From Burkholderiales bacterium (lineage in GTDB: Bacteria; Pseudomonadota; Gammaproteobacteria; Burkholderiales; Burkholderiaceae_E): a DNA stretch of 44,118 nt. The notes below the pieces were generated by a model. The model saw only the letters and a list, made by a program, of their open reading frames with translations, did not search any database and was not told where the DNA came from. Shown one piece after another: positions 7,417 to 17,100 of the stretch. The stretch lies in contig RPRK01000017.1 of assembly GCA_003818495.1 (NCBI GenBank), forward strand, positions 1 to 44,118, in the 5' to 3' direction. The first letter of the stretch is position 1. Every line of letters begins with the position of its first letter. The translations under genes were made by a program, and so were the position numbers.

Positions 7417-8783
7417 CGCCGACCCTCCCGGCGGTCCCGCCGGACGGCGAAGGCCCGCCGCCCGAGGTGCCCTTCGCCGATGCCCTGCGCTTCTGGCTCA
7501 AGCTCGGCTTCATCAGCTTCGGCGGGCCGGCCGGGCAGATCGCGATCATGCACGACGAGCTCGTCGAACGGCGGCGCTGGATCTCGGAAGGCCGCTTCCT
7601 GCACGCGCTCAACTACTGCATGGTGCTGCCCGGCCCCGAGGCGCAGCAGCTCGCCACCTACATCGGCTGGCTGATGCATCGCACGCCCGGTGCGCTGGTG
7701 GCCGGCGGCCTGTTCGTGCTGCCCTCGCTGTTCCTGCTGATCGCGCTGTCATGGGTCTACCTCGCGTTCGGCGACGTCCCCGCGGTGGGCGGCGTGCTCG
7801 CCGGCATCAAGCCGGCGGTGATCGCGATCGTGGCCGCGGCGGCCTGGCGGATCGCGTCGCGCTCGCTCCGGCATCCGGCGGCGTGGGCGATCGCGATCGC
7901 CGCCTTCGTGGCGATCGCGGCACTCGACGTGCCCTTCCCAGCGATCGTGCTGGCGGCGGCGGCGCTCGGCGCGCTCGGCGGTCGCCTCGCGCCGGCGGGG
8001 TTCGGCGGTGGGGGCGCGGCGCATGCCGCGGCACGCGCCTCGCGCGGTCCGGCGGTGATCGACGACGACACGCCGGCCCCCGCCCATGCGCGCTTCTCGC
8101 GCGGGCATCTCGCGGCGGTGCTGGCGGTCGGCATCGGCCTCGGCACGATCGGCTGGGCGCTGCTGCGCTTCACGCCCGGAACCAGCCCGGTCTTCGCCGA
8201 CCTCGCCGCGTTCTTCACCAAGGCCGCGCTGCTGACCTTCGGCGGTGCCTACGCCGTGCTGCCCTACGTCTACCAGGGCGCGGTCGAGCACTACGGCTGG
8301 CTGACGGGGCCGCAGATGATCGACGGGCTGGCGCTCGGCGAGACGACGCCGGGGCCGCTGATCATGATCGTCGCGTTCGTGGGCTTCGTCGGCGGCTGGA
8401 CGCTGCAGGCGCTCGGGCCGGACGCGCCGTTCGCGGCCGGCGCGGCGGGTGCGGTGGTGGCCACCGCGTTCACCTTCCTGCCGTCGTTCGTGTTCATCCT
8501 CGCGGGCGGCCCGCTGGTGGAGGCGACCCGCGGCAGCCTGCGGGTGGCCGCACCGCTCGCCGGCATCTCGGCCGCGGTGGTCGGCGTGATCGCGGCACTC
8601 GCGCTGTTCTTCGCGCAGCACGTGCTGTGGCCGGACGGGTTCGGCGGACGCTTCGACGCGGTGGCGGCGCTGATCGGCGCGCTCGCCGCGCTCGCGCTGT
8701 TCCGCTACAAGGTCGGCGTGGTGCGGCTGATCCTGGCCTGCGGGGCGGCGGGGCTGCTGCTGCGGCTGGCCGGACTGCACTGA
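7413..8783 (+). CDS. chrA: ChrA-family chromate transporter
   Basis: A 456-residue membrane protein of the CHR family, which exports chromate by proton-linked transport. Both homologous halves are visible. The N-half has FGGPAGQIAIMHDELVERRRW and MVLPGPEAQQLATYIGW (about residues 36-90); the C-half has TFGGAYAVLPYVYQG and LGETTPGPLIMI (about 275-325). About ten hydrophobic segments are present. Many CHR proteins in organisms with no chromate exposure have no demonstrated substrate. The start is TTG at 7413; no ATG or GTG lies between the amiC stop and the first conserved residues except internal codons. The TTG overlaps the stop of a short bridging ORF. Confidence 0.88.
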   Translation: MTPTLPAVPPDGEGPPPEVPFADALRFWLKLGFISFGGPAGQIAIMHDELVERRRWISEGRFLHALNYCMVLPGPEAQQLATYIGWLMHRTPGALVAGGLFVLPSLFLLIALSWVYLAFGDVPAVGGVLAGIKPAVIAIVAAAAWRIASRSLRHPAAWAIAIAAFVAIAALDVPFPAIVLAAAALGALGGRLAPAGFGGGGAAHAAARASRGPAVIDDDTPAPAHARFSRGHLAAVLAVGIGLGTIGWALLRFTPGTSPVFADLAAFFTKAALLTFGGAYAVLPYVYQGAVEHYGWLTGPQMIDGLALGETTPGPLIMIVAFVGFVGGWTLQALGPDAPFAAGAAGAVVATAFTFLPSFVFILAGGPLVEATRGSLRVAAPLAGISAAVVGVIAALALFFAQHVLWPDGFGGRFDAVAALIGALAALALFRYKVGVVRLILACGAAGLLLRLAGLH

Positions 8784-8784
8784 C

Positions 8785-8799
8785 CGCCCGGACCGGGCG
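8785..8799. terminator. GC hairpin after chrA
   Basis: CGCCCGG A CCGGGCG, starting 2 nt after the chrA stop, forms a compact hairpin (5-bp stem with a 5-nt loop). There is no T-run, so it is at most a weak or Rho-assisted terminator between convergent chrA and the DedA gene. Confidence 0.3.
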
Positions 8800-8867
8800 C
8801 GCGGTACGGCGCCGGTCGACCGCGAGAGGCGCGCGGCTCGGTCAGGCGCGGGGGGCGCGCCGCCCGA

Positions 8868-9521
8868 TCAGACCCGCGGCGCGCGCCGCTTGAACAGGGT
8901 ATGCCGCAGCACCTCGTACACCGCCGGCAGTCCGGGCACGATGATCAGCGCGAGGGCGACCCAGGAGAAGTGCTCCTTGACCCAAGGCAGGTTGCCGACC
9001 AGGTAGCCGAGCACGGTCAGGCTGGTGACCCACAGCACGCCGCCCACCACGTTGTAGAGGGCGAACTTCGGATAGGTCATCTCGGCGACGCCGGCCACGA
9101 AGGGCGCGAAGGTCCGCACGAACGGCAGGAAGCGCGCGACGATGATCGTGATGGCACCGTGGCGCTCGTAGAACGCATGGGTGCGGTCGAAGGCCGCGCG
9201 GTTGAAGAAGCGCGACTGCTCCCAGCCCCAGACCTTCGGGCCGAAGTACTTGCCGATCGAATAGTTCGTGGCGTCGCCGAGCACGGCGGCCGTCACCAGC
9301 AGCACGATGAGCAGGGGCAGCGACAGGCCGCCGATCGCGGCGATCGCGCCGCAGACGAAGAGCAGCGAATCGCCCGGCAGGAAGGGCATCACGACCAGGC
9401 CGGTCTCGACGAAGATGATCGTGAACAGGATCACGTAGACCCAGGTTCCGTACTGCGCGACGACCGACTCGAGGTGCTTGTCGAGGTGCAGGAAGACGTC
9501 GATGATCTGGGCGATGTCCAT
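8868..9521 (-). CDS. DedA-family inner-membrane protein
   Basis: A 217-residue membrane protein of the DedA/VTT family, some members of which flip undecaprenyl phosphate back across the membrane or support envelope proton-motive-force homeostasis. Family motifs are FVETGLVVMPFLPGDSLLF (about 38-56), a GDATNYSIGKYFG segment (about 82-94), and RFLPFVRTFAPFVAG (about 128-142) with the conserved arginines; four or five hydrophobic helices are present. The ATG at 9521 has no Shine-Dalgarno sequence; TATCAT lies 10 nt upstream. It is divergent from mutL with only 37 bp between start codons. Which DedA subgroup it belongs to cannot be told here. Confidence 0.93.
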   Translation of the reverse strand: MDIAQIIDVFLHLDKHLESVVAQYGTWVYVILFTIIFVETGLVVMPFLPGDSLLFVCGAIAAIGGLSLPLLIVLLVTAAVLGDATNYSIGKYFGPKVWGWEQSRFFNRAAFDRTHAFYERHGAITIIVARFLPFVRTFAPFVAGVAEMTYPKFALYNVVGGVLWVTSLTVLGYLVGNLPWVKEHFSWVALALIIVPGLPAVYEVLRHTLFKRRAPRV

Positions 9522-9531
9522 GGCGGGGGCG

Positions 9532-9537
9532 ATGATA
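9532..9537 (-). promoter_or_regulatory. Putative -10 element of the DedA gene
   Basis: TATCAT on the minus strand, 10 nt before the ATG at 9521. It implies a 5' leader of only a few nucleotides. No -35 is recognisable. Confidence 0.45.
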
Positions 9538-9546
9538 CACGCCGCC

Positions 9547-9552
9547 TATAAT
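9547..9552 (+). promoter_or_regulatory. Perfect TATAAT -10 of mutL (leaderless start)
   Basis: TATAAT followed by GGTCCG and the mutL ATG at 9559. A start 6-8 nt after the hexamer would coincide with the A of the ATG. The GC-rich surroundings make a chance consensus hexamer unlikely. Confidence 0.6.
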
Positions 9553-9558
9553 GGTCCG

Positions 9559-11637
9559 ATGGACGACCTTCCCGCCGGGGCGGCCGGGTCCGCGCCCCCG
9601 GATGTGCCCGACGTCGCGGCGCCGCGCCGCCCGATCGCCCCCCTCCCCGACCACCTGGTCAGCCAGATCGCCGCCGGCGAGGTCGTCGAGCGCCCCGCGT
9701 CGGTGGTCAAGGAGCTGCTCGAGAACGCGATCGACGCCGGCGCCCGCCACGTCGAGCTGCGGCTCGAGGAGGGCGGCGTGCGGCGCGTCGCGGTCATCGA
9801 CGACGGCTGCGGCATCCCGCCCGAGCAGCTCGGGCTGGCGCTGACCCGCCACGCGACCAGCAAGATCGTCTCGCTCGGCGAGCTCGAGCGCGTGCGCACG
9901 CTGGGCTTCCGGGGCGAGGCCCTCGCCGCGATCGCTTCGGTGGCCCGCGTGCGGATCGTCAGCCGCACCGCCGGCGCCGAGGCGGCCACCGTCATCGACA
10001 GCGCGGTCTCCGGGCTCGCACCCGCCGCCGGTCCGGTCGGGACCACGGTGGAGGTGCTCGAGCTCTACTCCGCCACGCCGGCGCGGCGCAAGTTCCTCAA
10101 GGCGCAGGGCACCGAGACCGCCCATGCGCTCGACGCCTTCCGCCGGGTCGCGCTCGCGCATCCGGCGATCGCGTTCGCCTGCTTCGTCGACGGCCGCCGC
10201 GTCGAGCAGTGGCCGGCGGTGCGCGGACCCGAGCGGGCGGCGGCGGCGCTCGGCGAGGACGTGGCCACCCGGTCGATCGAGCGCGTCGCCGGCCCCCTGC
10301 GGCTTCACGGTCTCGCCGGCGTGCCCACCGCCAGCCGGGCGCGGGCCGACCGGCAGTTCTTCTACGTGAACGGCCGCTTCGTGCGGGACAAGCTGCTCGC
10401 GCACGCCGTCAAGCAGGCCTACGCCGACGTGCTGCACGGCGACCGCCATCCGGCCTGGTGCCTGTTCCTCTGGATCGACCCCGAGGAGGTCGACGTCAAC
10501 GTGCATCCGGCCAAGACCGAGGTGCGCTTTCGCGACGCGCGGGCCATCCACTCGTTCGTGTTCCACGCCGTGCGCGAGGCCCTGCGGGTCGGTGCGGCGG
10601 CCGATGGCGTGGCCTCGACGGTGCGCGGGGCGGCGCCAGGGTTCGGACCGGCGGGCTCGCCGGATGGCGCGCCGGATGCCGCCCCGCAGCGCGCCCCGTG
10701 GAACGCCGGCGCGGCGGGCCCTGCGGGCGACCCCGACGCCGTCGGAACCGGCCTTCGCCCCGGGTTCGGCCGCAGCGCCTCCGGGACTTCCGGCGCCGAC
10801 CGCTGGCCCGCCTCGGATGCGTCCCGGCCGAGCTGGCAGGCGACGCTGCCGCTGGCCTCGGCGCCCCAGTCGCTCGGGCCGCTGATGCGCTTCCTCGCGC
10901 CCGACGCCGCCCCGGGGACGATGGCGGACCGAGCTGCTCCGACGGACATCTCGACGGGCCTGCCCCCCGGCATGAAGCCGGAGCATGCGGCCGGTGCCGC
11001 GCAGACCGGATCCGGGTCGGTCGCGCCCCCGCGCGACACCGCGGCGGCCGACCTGCCGCCCCTGGGCTTCGCGATCGGCCAGGTGCACGGCATCTACATC
11101 CTGGCGCAGAACGCGCAGGGACTGGTGGTGGTCGACATGCACGCCGCGCACGAGCGCGTCGTCTACGAGCGGATGAAGGCCGGCCTGGATGCACGCGACG
11201 TGCCCTCGCAGCCGCTGCTGATCCCGCCCGCGTTCCCGGCCGACGCGCACGAGCGGCGCGTCGCCGAGGACGAGCGCGACGCGCTGCGCGCGCTCGGCCT
11301 GGACCTGGTTCCCGACGACGACGGCGCGATCGCCATCCGGGCCGTGCCCGCGGTGCTGGCCGCCGGCGATCCGGTCGCGCTCGCGCGCTCGGTCCTCGCC
11401 GATCTCGCCGAGCACGGCGCGAGCCGTCTGCTCGCCGAGCGCCGCGACGCGCTGCTGGCGACCATGGCCTGCCACGCGGCCGTCCGCGCGAACCAGGCGC
11501 TGTCGCTCGCCCAGATGAACGCGCTGCTGCGCGACATGGAGACCACCGCGGGTGCCGACCAGTGCAACCACGGCCGGCCCACCTGGGTGCAGCTGCCGAT
11601 GGCCGAGCTCGACCGCTGGTTCCTGCGCGGGCGCTGA
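9559..11637 (+). CDS. mutL: DNA mismatch repair protein MutL
   Basis: A 692-residue GHKL ATPase of methyl-independent mismatch repair. The N-terminal ATPase shows [11 protein letters not shown] (Bergerat N box), DDGCGI, RHATSKI and [16 protein letters not shown] long Ala/Gly/Pro linker (about 350-505) separates it from the dimerisation/endonuclease domain. The endonuclease metal site is present as [12 protein letters not shown] (from D526; Q to M relative to DQHA-X2-E-X4-E), with ACHAAV and CNHGRP (C669) blocks, so this is a nicking MutL, consistent with organisms that lack MutH. ATG 9559 is chosen because the ATPase domain follows and a -10 sits directly upstream. miaA follows after 5 nt, the usual mutL-miaA pairing. 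Confidence 0.96.
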   Translation: MDDLPAGAAGSAPPDVPDVAAPRRPIAPLPDHLVSQIAAGEVVERPASVVKELLENAIDAGARHVELRLEEGGVRRVAVIDDGCGIPPEQLGLALTRHATSKIVSLGELERVRTLGFRGEALAAIASVARVRIVSRTAGAEAATVIDSAVSGLAPAAGPVGTTVEVLELYSATPARRKFLKAQGTETAHALDAFRRVALAHPAIAFACFVDGRRVEQWPAVRGPERAAAALGEDVATRSIERVAGPLRLHGLAGVPTASRARADRQFFYVNGRFVRDKLLAHAVKQAYADVLHGDRHPAWCLFLWIDPEEVDVNVHPAKTEVRFRDARAIHSFVFHAVREALRVGAAADGVASTVRGAAPGFGPAGSPDGAPDAAPQRAPWNAGAAGPAGDPDAVGTGLRPGFGRSASGTSGADRWPASDASRPSWQATLPLASAPQSLGPLMRFLAPDAAPGTMADRAAPTDISTGLPPGMKPEHAAGAAQTGSGSVAPPRDTAAADLPPLGFAIGQVHGIYILAQNAQGLVVVDMHAAHERVVYERMKAGLDARDVPSQPLLIPPAFPADAHERRVAEDERDALRALGLDLVPDDDGAIAIRAVPAVLAAGDPVALARSVLADLAEHGASRLLAERRDALLATMACHAAVRANQALSLAQMNALLRDMETTAGADQCNHGRPTWVQLPMAELDRWFLRGR

Positions 11638-11642
11638 GCACG

Positions 11643-12617
11643 ATGAGCGAGACGCCGTCACGGCCCGGGCGGCCCGACGCCATCCTGCTCCTCGGCCCGA
11701 CCGCCTCGGGCAAGAGCGCGATCGCGCTCGCGCTCGCGCAACGCATGCCGCTGGAGATCGTCAGCGTCGACTCGGCGCTGGTCTACCGCGGCATGGACGT
11801 CGGCACCGCGAAGCCCAGCGTCGCCGAGCGCGCCGCGGTGCCGCACCACCTGATCGACCTCATCGAGCCGACCGCCGCCTATTCGGCGGCCGCCTTCTGC
11901 ACCGACGCCCGCCGCCTGATCGCGACGATCCGCGCGCGCGGGCGGCTGCCGCTGCTGGTCGGCGGCACGATGCTCTACGCCAAGGCGCTCGCCGAGGGGC
12001 TCGACGAACTGCCGCCGGCCGATCCCACGGTGCGTGCCGCACTCGACGCCGAGGCCGCGCGGGACGGCTGGCCCGCGCTGCACGCGCGGCTCGCCTGCAT
12101 CGATCCGATCACCGCCGCGCGGCTCGAGCCGGGCGACTCGCAGCGCGTGCAGCGGGCCCTCGAGGTGCATGCCCTCACCGGGCGGCCGCTGTCGGCCCTG
12201 ATCGGCACGCGCGCCGCCGACGGACCGCCGCCGCGGCTGGCGACGATCGCCCTCGAGCCGGCCGACCGCGCGGTGCTCCACGACCGGATCGCGAGACGCT
12301 TCGAGGCGATGCTGGCCGCCGGATTCATCGACGAGATGCGGGCCCTGCGCGCCCGCGGCGACCTCGAGCCGGGCATGGCGTCGATGCGCTGCGTCGGCTA
12401 CCGCCAGGCCTGGACCTGGCTCGACGACCTCGAGGCCGGCGGACAGGACGCGGCGCGCCGGCAGCGCTTCGTCGACGAGGCCGTCGCGGCGACCCGCCAG
12501 CTCGCCAAGCGCCAGCTCACCTGGCTGCGCTCGATGCGCGGGCGCGAGGTCGTCGACTGCCTCGCGCCCGACGCGCTCGAACGGGTGTCCGCTATCATCG
12601 CCGCCCATGAACGCTGA
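11643..12617 (+). CDS. miaA: tRNA dimethylallyltransferase MiaA
   Basis: A 324-residue enzyme that transfers dimethylallyl from DMAPP to A37 of tRNAs reading UNN codons. The P-loop [13 protein letters not shown] (about residues 16-28) is followed by [41 protein letters not shown], and the tRNA-binding [12 protein letters not shown] near the C-terminus. The start is 5 nt after mutL, so the two are surely co-transcribed. The 3' end overlaps the gnd start by 11 nt. Confidence 0.96.
   Translation: MSETPSRPGRPDAILLLGPTASGKSAIALALAQRMPLEIVSVDSALVYRGMDVGTAKPSVAERAAVPHHLIDLIEPTAAYSAAAFCTDARRLIATIRARGRLPLLVGGTMLYAKALAEGLDELPPADPTVRAALDAEAARDGWPALHARLACIDPITAARLEPGDSQRVQRALEVHALTGRPLSALIGTRAADGPPPRLATIALEPADRAVLHDRIARRFEAMLAAGFIDEMRALRARGDLEPGMASMRCVGYRQAWTWLDDLEAGGQDAARRQRFVDEAVAATRQLAKRQLTWLRSMRGREVVDCLAPDALERVSAIIAAHER
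12593..12598 (+). promoter_or_regulatory. Putative -10 element of gnd inside miaA
   Basis: TATCAT, 8 nt before the gnd ATG, lies within the last codons of miaA. It would give a nearly leaderless gnd transcript independent of mutL-miaA. Confidence 0.4.
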
Positions 12618-13542
12618 CCACATTCCTCACGCGCCGACGCTCGCGATGATCGGCCTCGGCCGCATGGGCGCGAACATGGTTCGCCGCCTCGCCCGCGGCG
12701 GCGCGCACGTGCACGGCTTCGACGCGCAGCCCGAGGCGCGCGCGGCGCTCGCCGACGAACCGGGGGTCGTCCTGCACGCCTCGCTCGCCGAGGCCGTCGC
12801 CGCCCTGCCATCGCCGCGCACCGTCTGGCTGATGCTCCCGGCGGGCGAGGCCAGCGAGTCGGCGCTCGCCGAGCTGGTCGCGCGGCTCGCTCCCGGCGAC
12901 CTGGTCGTCGACGGCGCCAACGCCAACTACCTCGAGTCCCAGCGCCATGCCCGCGAACTCGAGGCGCACGGCCTGCGCTTCGCCGACTGCGGCGTGTCGG
13001 GCGGGGTCTGGGGTCTCGCCAACGGCTACTGCCTGATGTACGGCGCCGACGCCGAGGCCGCCGCGCGGCTCGAGCCGATCGCGCGGCTGCTCGCGCCGGC
13101 GCCCGACCGGGGCTGGCTGCACTGCGGCCCGCCCGGCAGCGGCCACTTCGTGAAGATGATCCACAACGGCATCGAGTACGGCGCGATGCAGGCCTACGCC
13201 GAGGGCTTCGCGCTGCTCGAGGGCAAGGCCGAGTTCGACCTCGACCTGGCGGCGGTCGGCGAGCTGTGGCGCCACGGCTCGGTCGTGCGCTCGTGGCTGC
13301 TCGACCTGACGGTCGACGCGCTGCGCGACCCGGACGCGCTCGACTCGGTGGCCCCCTTCGTCGCGGACTCCGGCGAGGGCCGCTGGACCGTCGACGAGTC
13401 GGTCCGCCAGGGCACGCCGGCGCCGGTGATCGCACTGGCGCTGATGAGCCGCTTCGCGTCGCAGGGCCGGGCGGACGTGGGCAACCGGCTGCTGTCGCTG
13501 ATGCGCAAGGGATTCGGCGGTCACGCCGTCAAGACGAAGTGA
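12607..13542 (+). CDS. gnd: 6-phosphogluconate dehydrogenase, short (Gnd/YqeC) type
   Basis: A 311-residue decarboxylating dehydrogenase turning 6-phosphogluconate into ribulose-5-phosphate with NAD(P)+. The Rossmann motif [15 protein letters not shown] (about residues 14-28), substrate-binding [21 protein letters not shown]-type region (about 126-148) and the catalytic block [24 protein letters not shown] (about 178-201) are clear. About 310 residues rather than 470 marks the short form found in many bacteria. It overlaps the next gene, gluconokinase, by GTGA, so the pair forms a gluconate-to-pentose-phosphate module. Confidence 0.95.
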   Translation: MNADHIPHAPTLAMIGLGRMGANMVRRLARGGAHVHGFDAQPEARAALADEPGVVLHASLAEAVAALPSPRTVWLMLPAGEASESALAELVARLAPGDLVVDGANANYLESQRHARELEAHGLRFADCGVSGGVWGLANGYCLMYGADAEAAARLEPIARLLAPAPDRGWLHCGPPGSGHFVKMIHNGIEYGAMQAYAEGFALLEGKAEFDLDLAAVGELWRHGSVVRSWLLDLTVDALRDPDALDSVAPFVADSGEGRWTVDESVRQGTPAPVIALALMSRFASQGRADVGNRLLSLMRKGFGGHAVKTK

Positions 13543-14171
13543 GCCGCAGCTGCGATCCGCGCGACGGCGACGGCACCGCGGCAGCCGGGGCCGCTGCATC
13601 GGTGTCTCCGCAGGTCCCGATCCCGGCCGGTCATGCGCCCGTTGACGCGGGCGAGGCGCACGAGGCACGCCCGGATGCGCCGCTCGCCGTCGTCGTGATG
13701 GGCGTCTCCGGCTGCGGCAAGACCTCCGTCGGCGAGGCGCTCGCGCAGCGGCTCGGCGCGCGCTTCGTCGATGCCGACGACTTCCATCCGCCGGCCAACG
13801 TCGAGAAGATGCGCCGCGGCACGCCGCTCGACGACACCGACCGCGCGCCGTGGCTCGCGCGGCTCAACGCGGTGCTGCGCCATTCGGTGGCCAAGGGCGA
13901 CCCGGTGGTGCTCGCCTGCTCGGCGCTGAAGGCCCGCTACCGCACGGCGCTCGGCGAACGGCTGCCCGGGCTGCGCATCGTGCACCTGGCCGGTTCGTTC
14001 GAGCTGATCTCGGCGCGGCTCGCGACCCGCCAGCACCGCTACATGCCGCCGAGCCTGCTGGCCAGCCAGTTCGAGGCCCTCGAGGCGCCGGACGACGCGG
14101 TCACCGTGGACGTCGACGCGTCGGTCGAGGCGATCGCCGAGGCGGCGGCCCGCGGGCTGCGTCGCGACTAG
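13539..14171 (+). CDS. gntK: Gluconokinase
   Basis: A 210-residue P-loop kinase of the GntK family that phosphorylates gluconate to 6-phosphogluconate, the substrate of the upstream gene product. Motifs are VVMGVSGCGKTSVGEAL, DADDFHPPANVEKMRRGTPLDDTDRAPWL and LACSALKARYR. The GTG start forms a GTGA overlap with the gnd stop; it gives about 48 poorly conserved residues before the kinase fold begins, so initiation further downstream cannot be excluded. The TAG stop shares a CTAG with the stop of convergent tamB. Confidence 0.92.
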   Translation: MSRSCDPRDGDGTAAAGAAASVSPQVPIPAGHAPVDAGEAHEARPDAPLAVVVMGVSGCGKTSVGEALAQRLGARFVDADDFHPPANVEKMRRGTPLDDTDRAPWLARLNAVLRHSVAKGDPVVLACSALKARYRTALGERLPGLRIVHLAGSFELISARLATRQHRYMPPSLLASQFEALEAPDDAVTVDVDASVEAIAEAAARGLRRD

Positions 14172-17100
14172 TCGTACCGGTACGTCCAGAGCAGATCGAC
14201 CGCGTTCTGCGTGCCGGTCTTGGTGCGTACCGACAGACGCTCGGTGATCTCGTACTGAAGCCGCAGCAGGTTCTGCAGCCCGCGCAGGCTCTGCTCGTAG
14301 CTGATGAACAGCCGGTCGGTCAGGCGCTTGCCCAGCGTCACCACGCTGTCCTGCGCCGAGGTGGCCGCGGAGCCCGACTCGCCGGTGCTGCCGATCTGCG
14401 ACGTCCGCACCGACAGCACGTCGAGCCCGAAGGTCGACGCGATGCCGGGTCCGGCGAGGCTCGGGTCTGCCGTGGCGAGGATCGTCGCGGCGGCCGCCTG
14501 GAGCGCGGAGTTCTGCCCGCCGCTGCGCGCGGTGTCGGAGCCCGTGCCCAGCACCAGCCAGGAGAGCTTGTCGGGCTCGGGCACGTCCGGCTTGGAGACG
14601 AGCGCGATCTTGGGGACGCGGGCGGTGCCGGTGAGCGCGACGCCCGCCTCGACCGGCAGGTAGCGGCGGTAGGCGACCAGGTCGATCGACGGATTGTCGA
14701 CCGGGCCGCTGAACACCAGCACGCCGCGCTCGATCTCGAGCTTCTGCCCGAATCCGGTGTACGTGCCTTGAGCGACCCGCACCGTGCCGGTCAGGCGGGG
14801 CGCGTCGGGCAGCCGGCCGCGCAGCGTGAGCTGGCCCACCAGCCGCGCGTCGACGCCGGCGCCGAAGACACGGAAGCGATCGCCGAGGTCGATCTGCAGG
14901 TTGCTGAGGATGCGGAAGCCCTTGCCCGCGGACGGGTCGGCATCGGCGGCGGCGGCCGGCGGGCCGTTGCGGCGCGCGGCCTCGCGTTCGCGCGCCCGCG
15001 CCGCCGCCTCGGCCGCGTCGCGCACCACCACGACGTCGCGCGACAGGCTCGGCGTGTCGTACGCGGTCAGCTCGATCACCCCCTCGTCGGCCCGCAACGC
15101 GCCGCGCAGGGTCAGCAGGCCGCCGCGCAGCGCCGCCCGCGCCTCGCCCGACAGCGTCAGCCGCTGGCCGGCGCCGAGCGGGATCGGCATGCGGTCGAGC
15201 ACCAGCACCGCCTCGCTGCGCTCGTCGGGGCGCAGCGCGCCGGACATCGACACCGAGCCGTCGCCGCTGGCGAAACGCAGCCGCTCGAGCAGCACGGCGT
15301 TGTCGGTGACGCTGGCCGCGAGTTCGCCGTCGACGAGCTTCATGCCGAGCTCGCGCTGCTCGGCGACCAGGCCGGTCCCGTCGATGCGTCCGGTCACGCG
15401 CGGCGCGGCGAGCGTGCCGGCCAGGACCAGGCGCGCCTTGAGGGCACCGTCGAAGCGCCACGCCTCGCCGACCAGCGCCCGGGTGAACGCGAGCGAGGGC
15501 ACGCCGAGCTCGACGAGGCCCTCGAGCGGCACGCTGGTGTCCGGCGCGCCGGCGGGTGTCCAGACCAGCGGGGCGCGGGCCTCGGCGCGCAGCGAGCCGA
15601 TCGCCGCGCCGCGCATCGACGCGCTCGCGACCAGGCGCCCGTCGGCGAGCTCGATGCGCGCCTCGAGCGCCTGCAGCCCCGAGCGCAGCGCCTCGACGCC
15701 GCCGCCGGTGGCCGGCACCTCGACGGTGAGATCGCCGGACTCGCGGAACGCCTCGATGCGCGCGCGCAGATCGCCGCCGGGGCCGGGCACGCCGGCGACG
15801 TCGATGCGCGCCCCCATGCGCAGCGCGTCCGGCTCGTCCAGGCGCAGTCCGCGGTCGGCCACCCAGGGCGCCAGCCAGCGCAGCGGCACCGCCGACAGCA
15901 CGCCCTGCAGGCGCAGGCGGCCGGCCTCCCACGATGCGGCCTCGAGCTGCAGGCGTGCGCCGTCGGCCCCGTCGATCTCGATGCGCAGCGGGCCAGCGCT
16001 CGCGGCCTCCCCCGACAGCGCGAGCTCGGCCGGCTGCAGCAGGCGCAGCCGCGGGACGACCGCGTTGCCCGCCTCGAGCAGTCGGCCCCGCCAGCGCGGC
16101 GGCGCACCGCGCTCGAGGCCGCCCGTCGCCCGCAGGACCGCATCCAGCGCGAGGCCGTCGCGCCCCGGGGCGCGCGAACGCACGACGAGCGCGTGGCGGT
16201 CGGCGTCCCCGGAGAGCTCGAGCCGGAGCGTGTCGACCGGCCTGCCGTCGAGCCGCAGCCCGTCGGCCTGCAGGGTGACCGACAGGGGCTCCACGGCCGC
16301 GACGGCGACGGCCCCTGCCGTCGGTCCCGGCGCCGGAGAGCGGCCCGCCGCGCGAGGCGCGGGCGCGGGCTTCGCGACCGGTGTCGGGTCGGGGTCGACC
16401 AGCCCCAGGCGCTGCAGCACGTCGCGCAGCGCCGATGGCCGGACCACCTGCACCTCGGCGCGCAGGCTGCGCACGGTCAGTCGATCCTCGACGCGCAGGT
16501 CGCGTCCGGTCGCGGTGGCGACGACCGCGGGCGCGCTCAGCGCGTCGCGCAGCGTCGCCTCGAGCGCGGCCCGTCCGCCCAGCCGGGCATCGAGTTCCTG
16601 GAGGCGCGCGGCGTCGACGGTCAGGGCGAGCCGGTCGCCGGTGGCGCCGAGATCGCCTCGCGCGGAGGCCGTGCTGCCGCCCCACCGCAACGCGGCGTCG
16701 ACCCGGCTCACCCGCTCGGGCTGCCAGCGGCCGGCGGCGCGACCCGTCAGCGGCAGACCGCGCCACTGGCTGTCGGAGAGGACGGCGTCGATGTCGACCG
16801 AGGGCTTCGGGCCGGCCTCGCCGGTGACGCGCCAGCGCCCGTTCAGCAGCCCCTCGGGCACGTCGGCGAAGCGGGCGGGATCGAGCCGGGCCACCGTTCC
16901 CGCCAGCGCGAAGCGCCAGGGCGAGGCGATGCCGGCGGTGCCGGCGAACTCGGCGACACCGTCGCGCGCCTGCAGCCGCGCCCGCGCGATCGTCAGCGTC
17001 GCGTCGGCCAGTCGGGCCTGCGCCTCGAGCGCGAGCTCCCCGTCGGCCAGCCGGCCCTCGAACGCGAGCCCGCCACGCTCGGGCGTGACGCGGACCTCGC

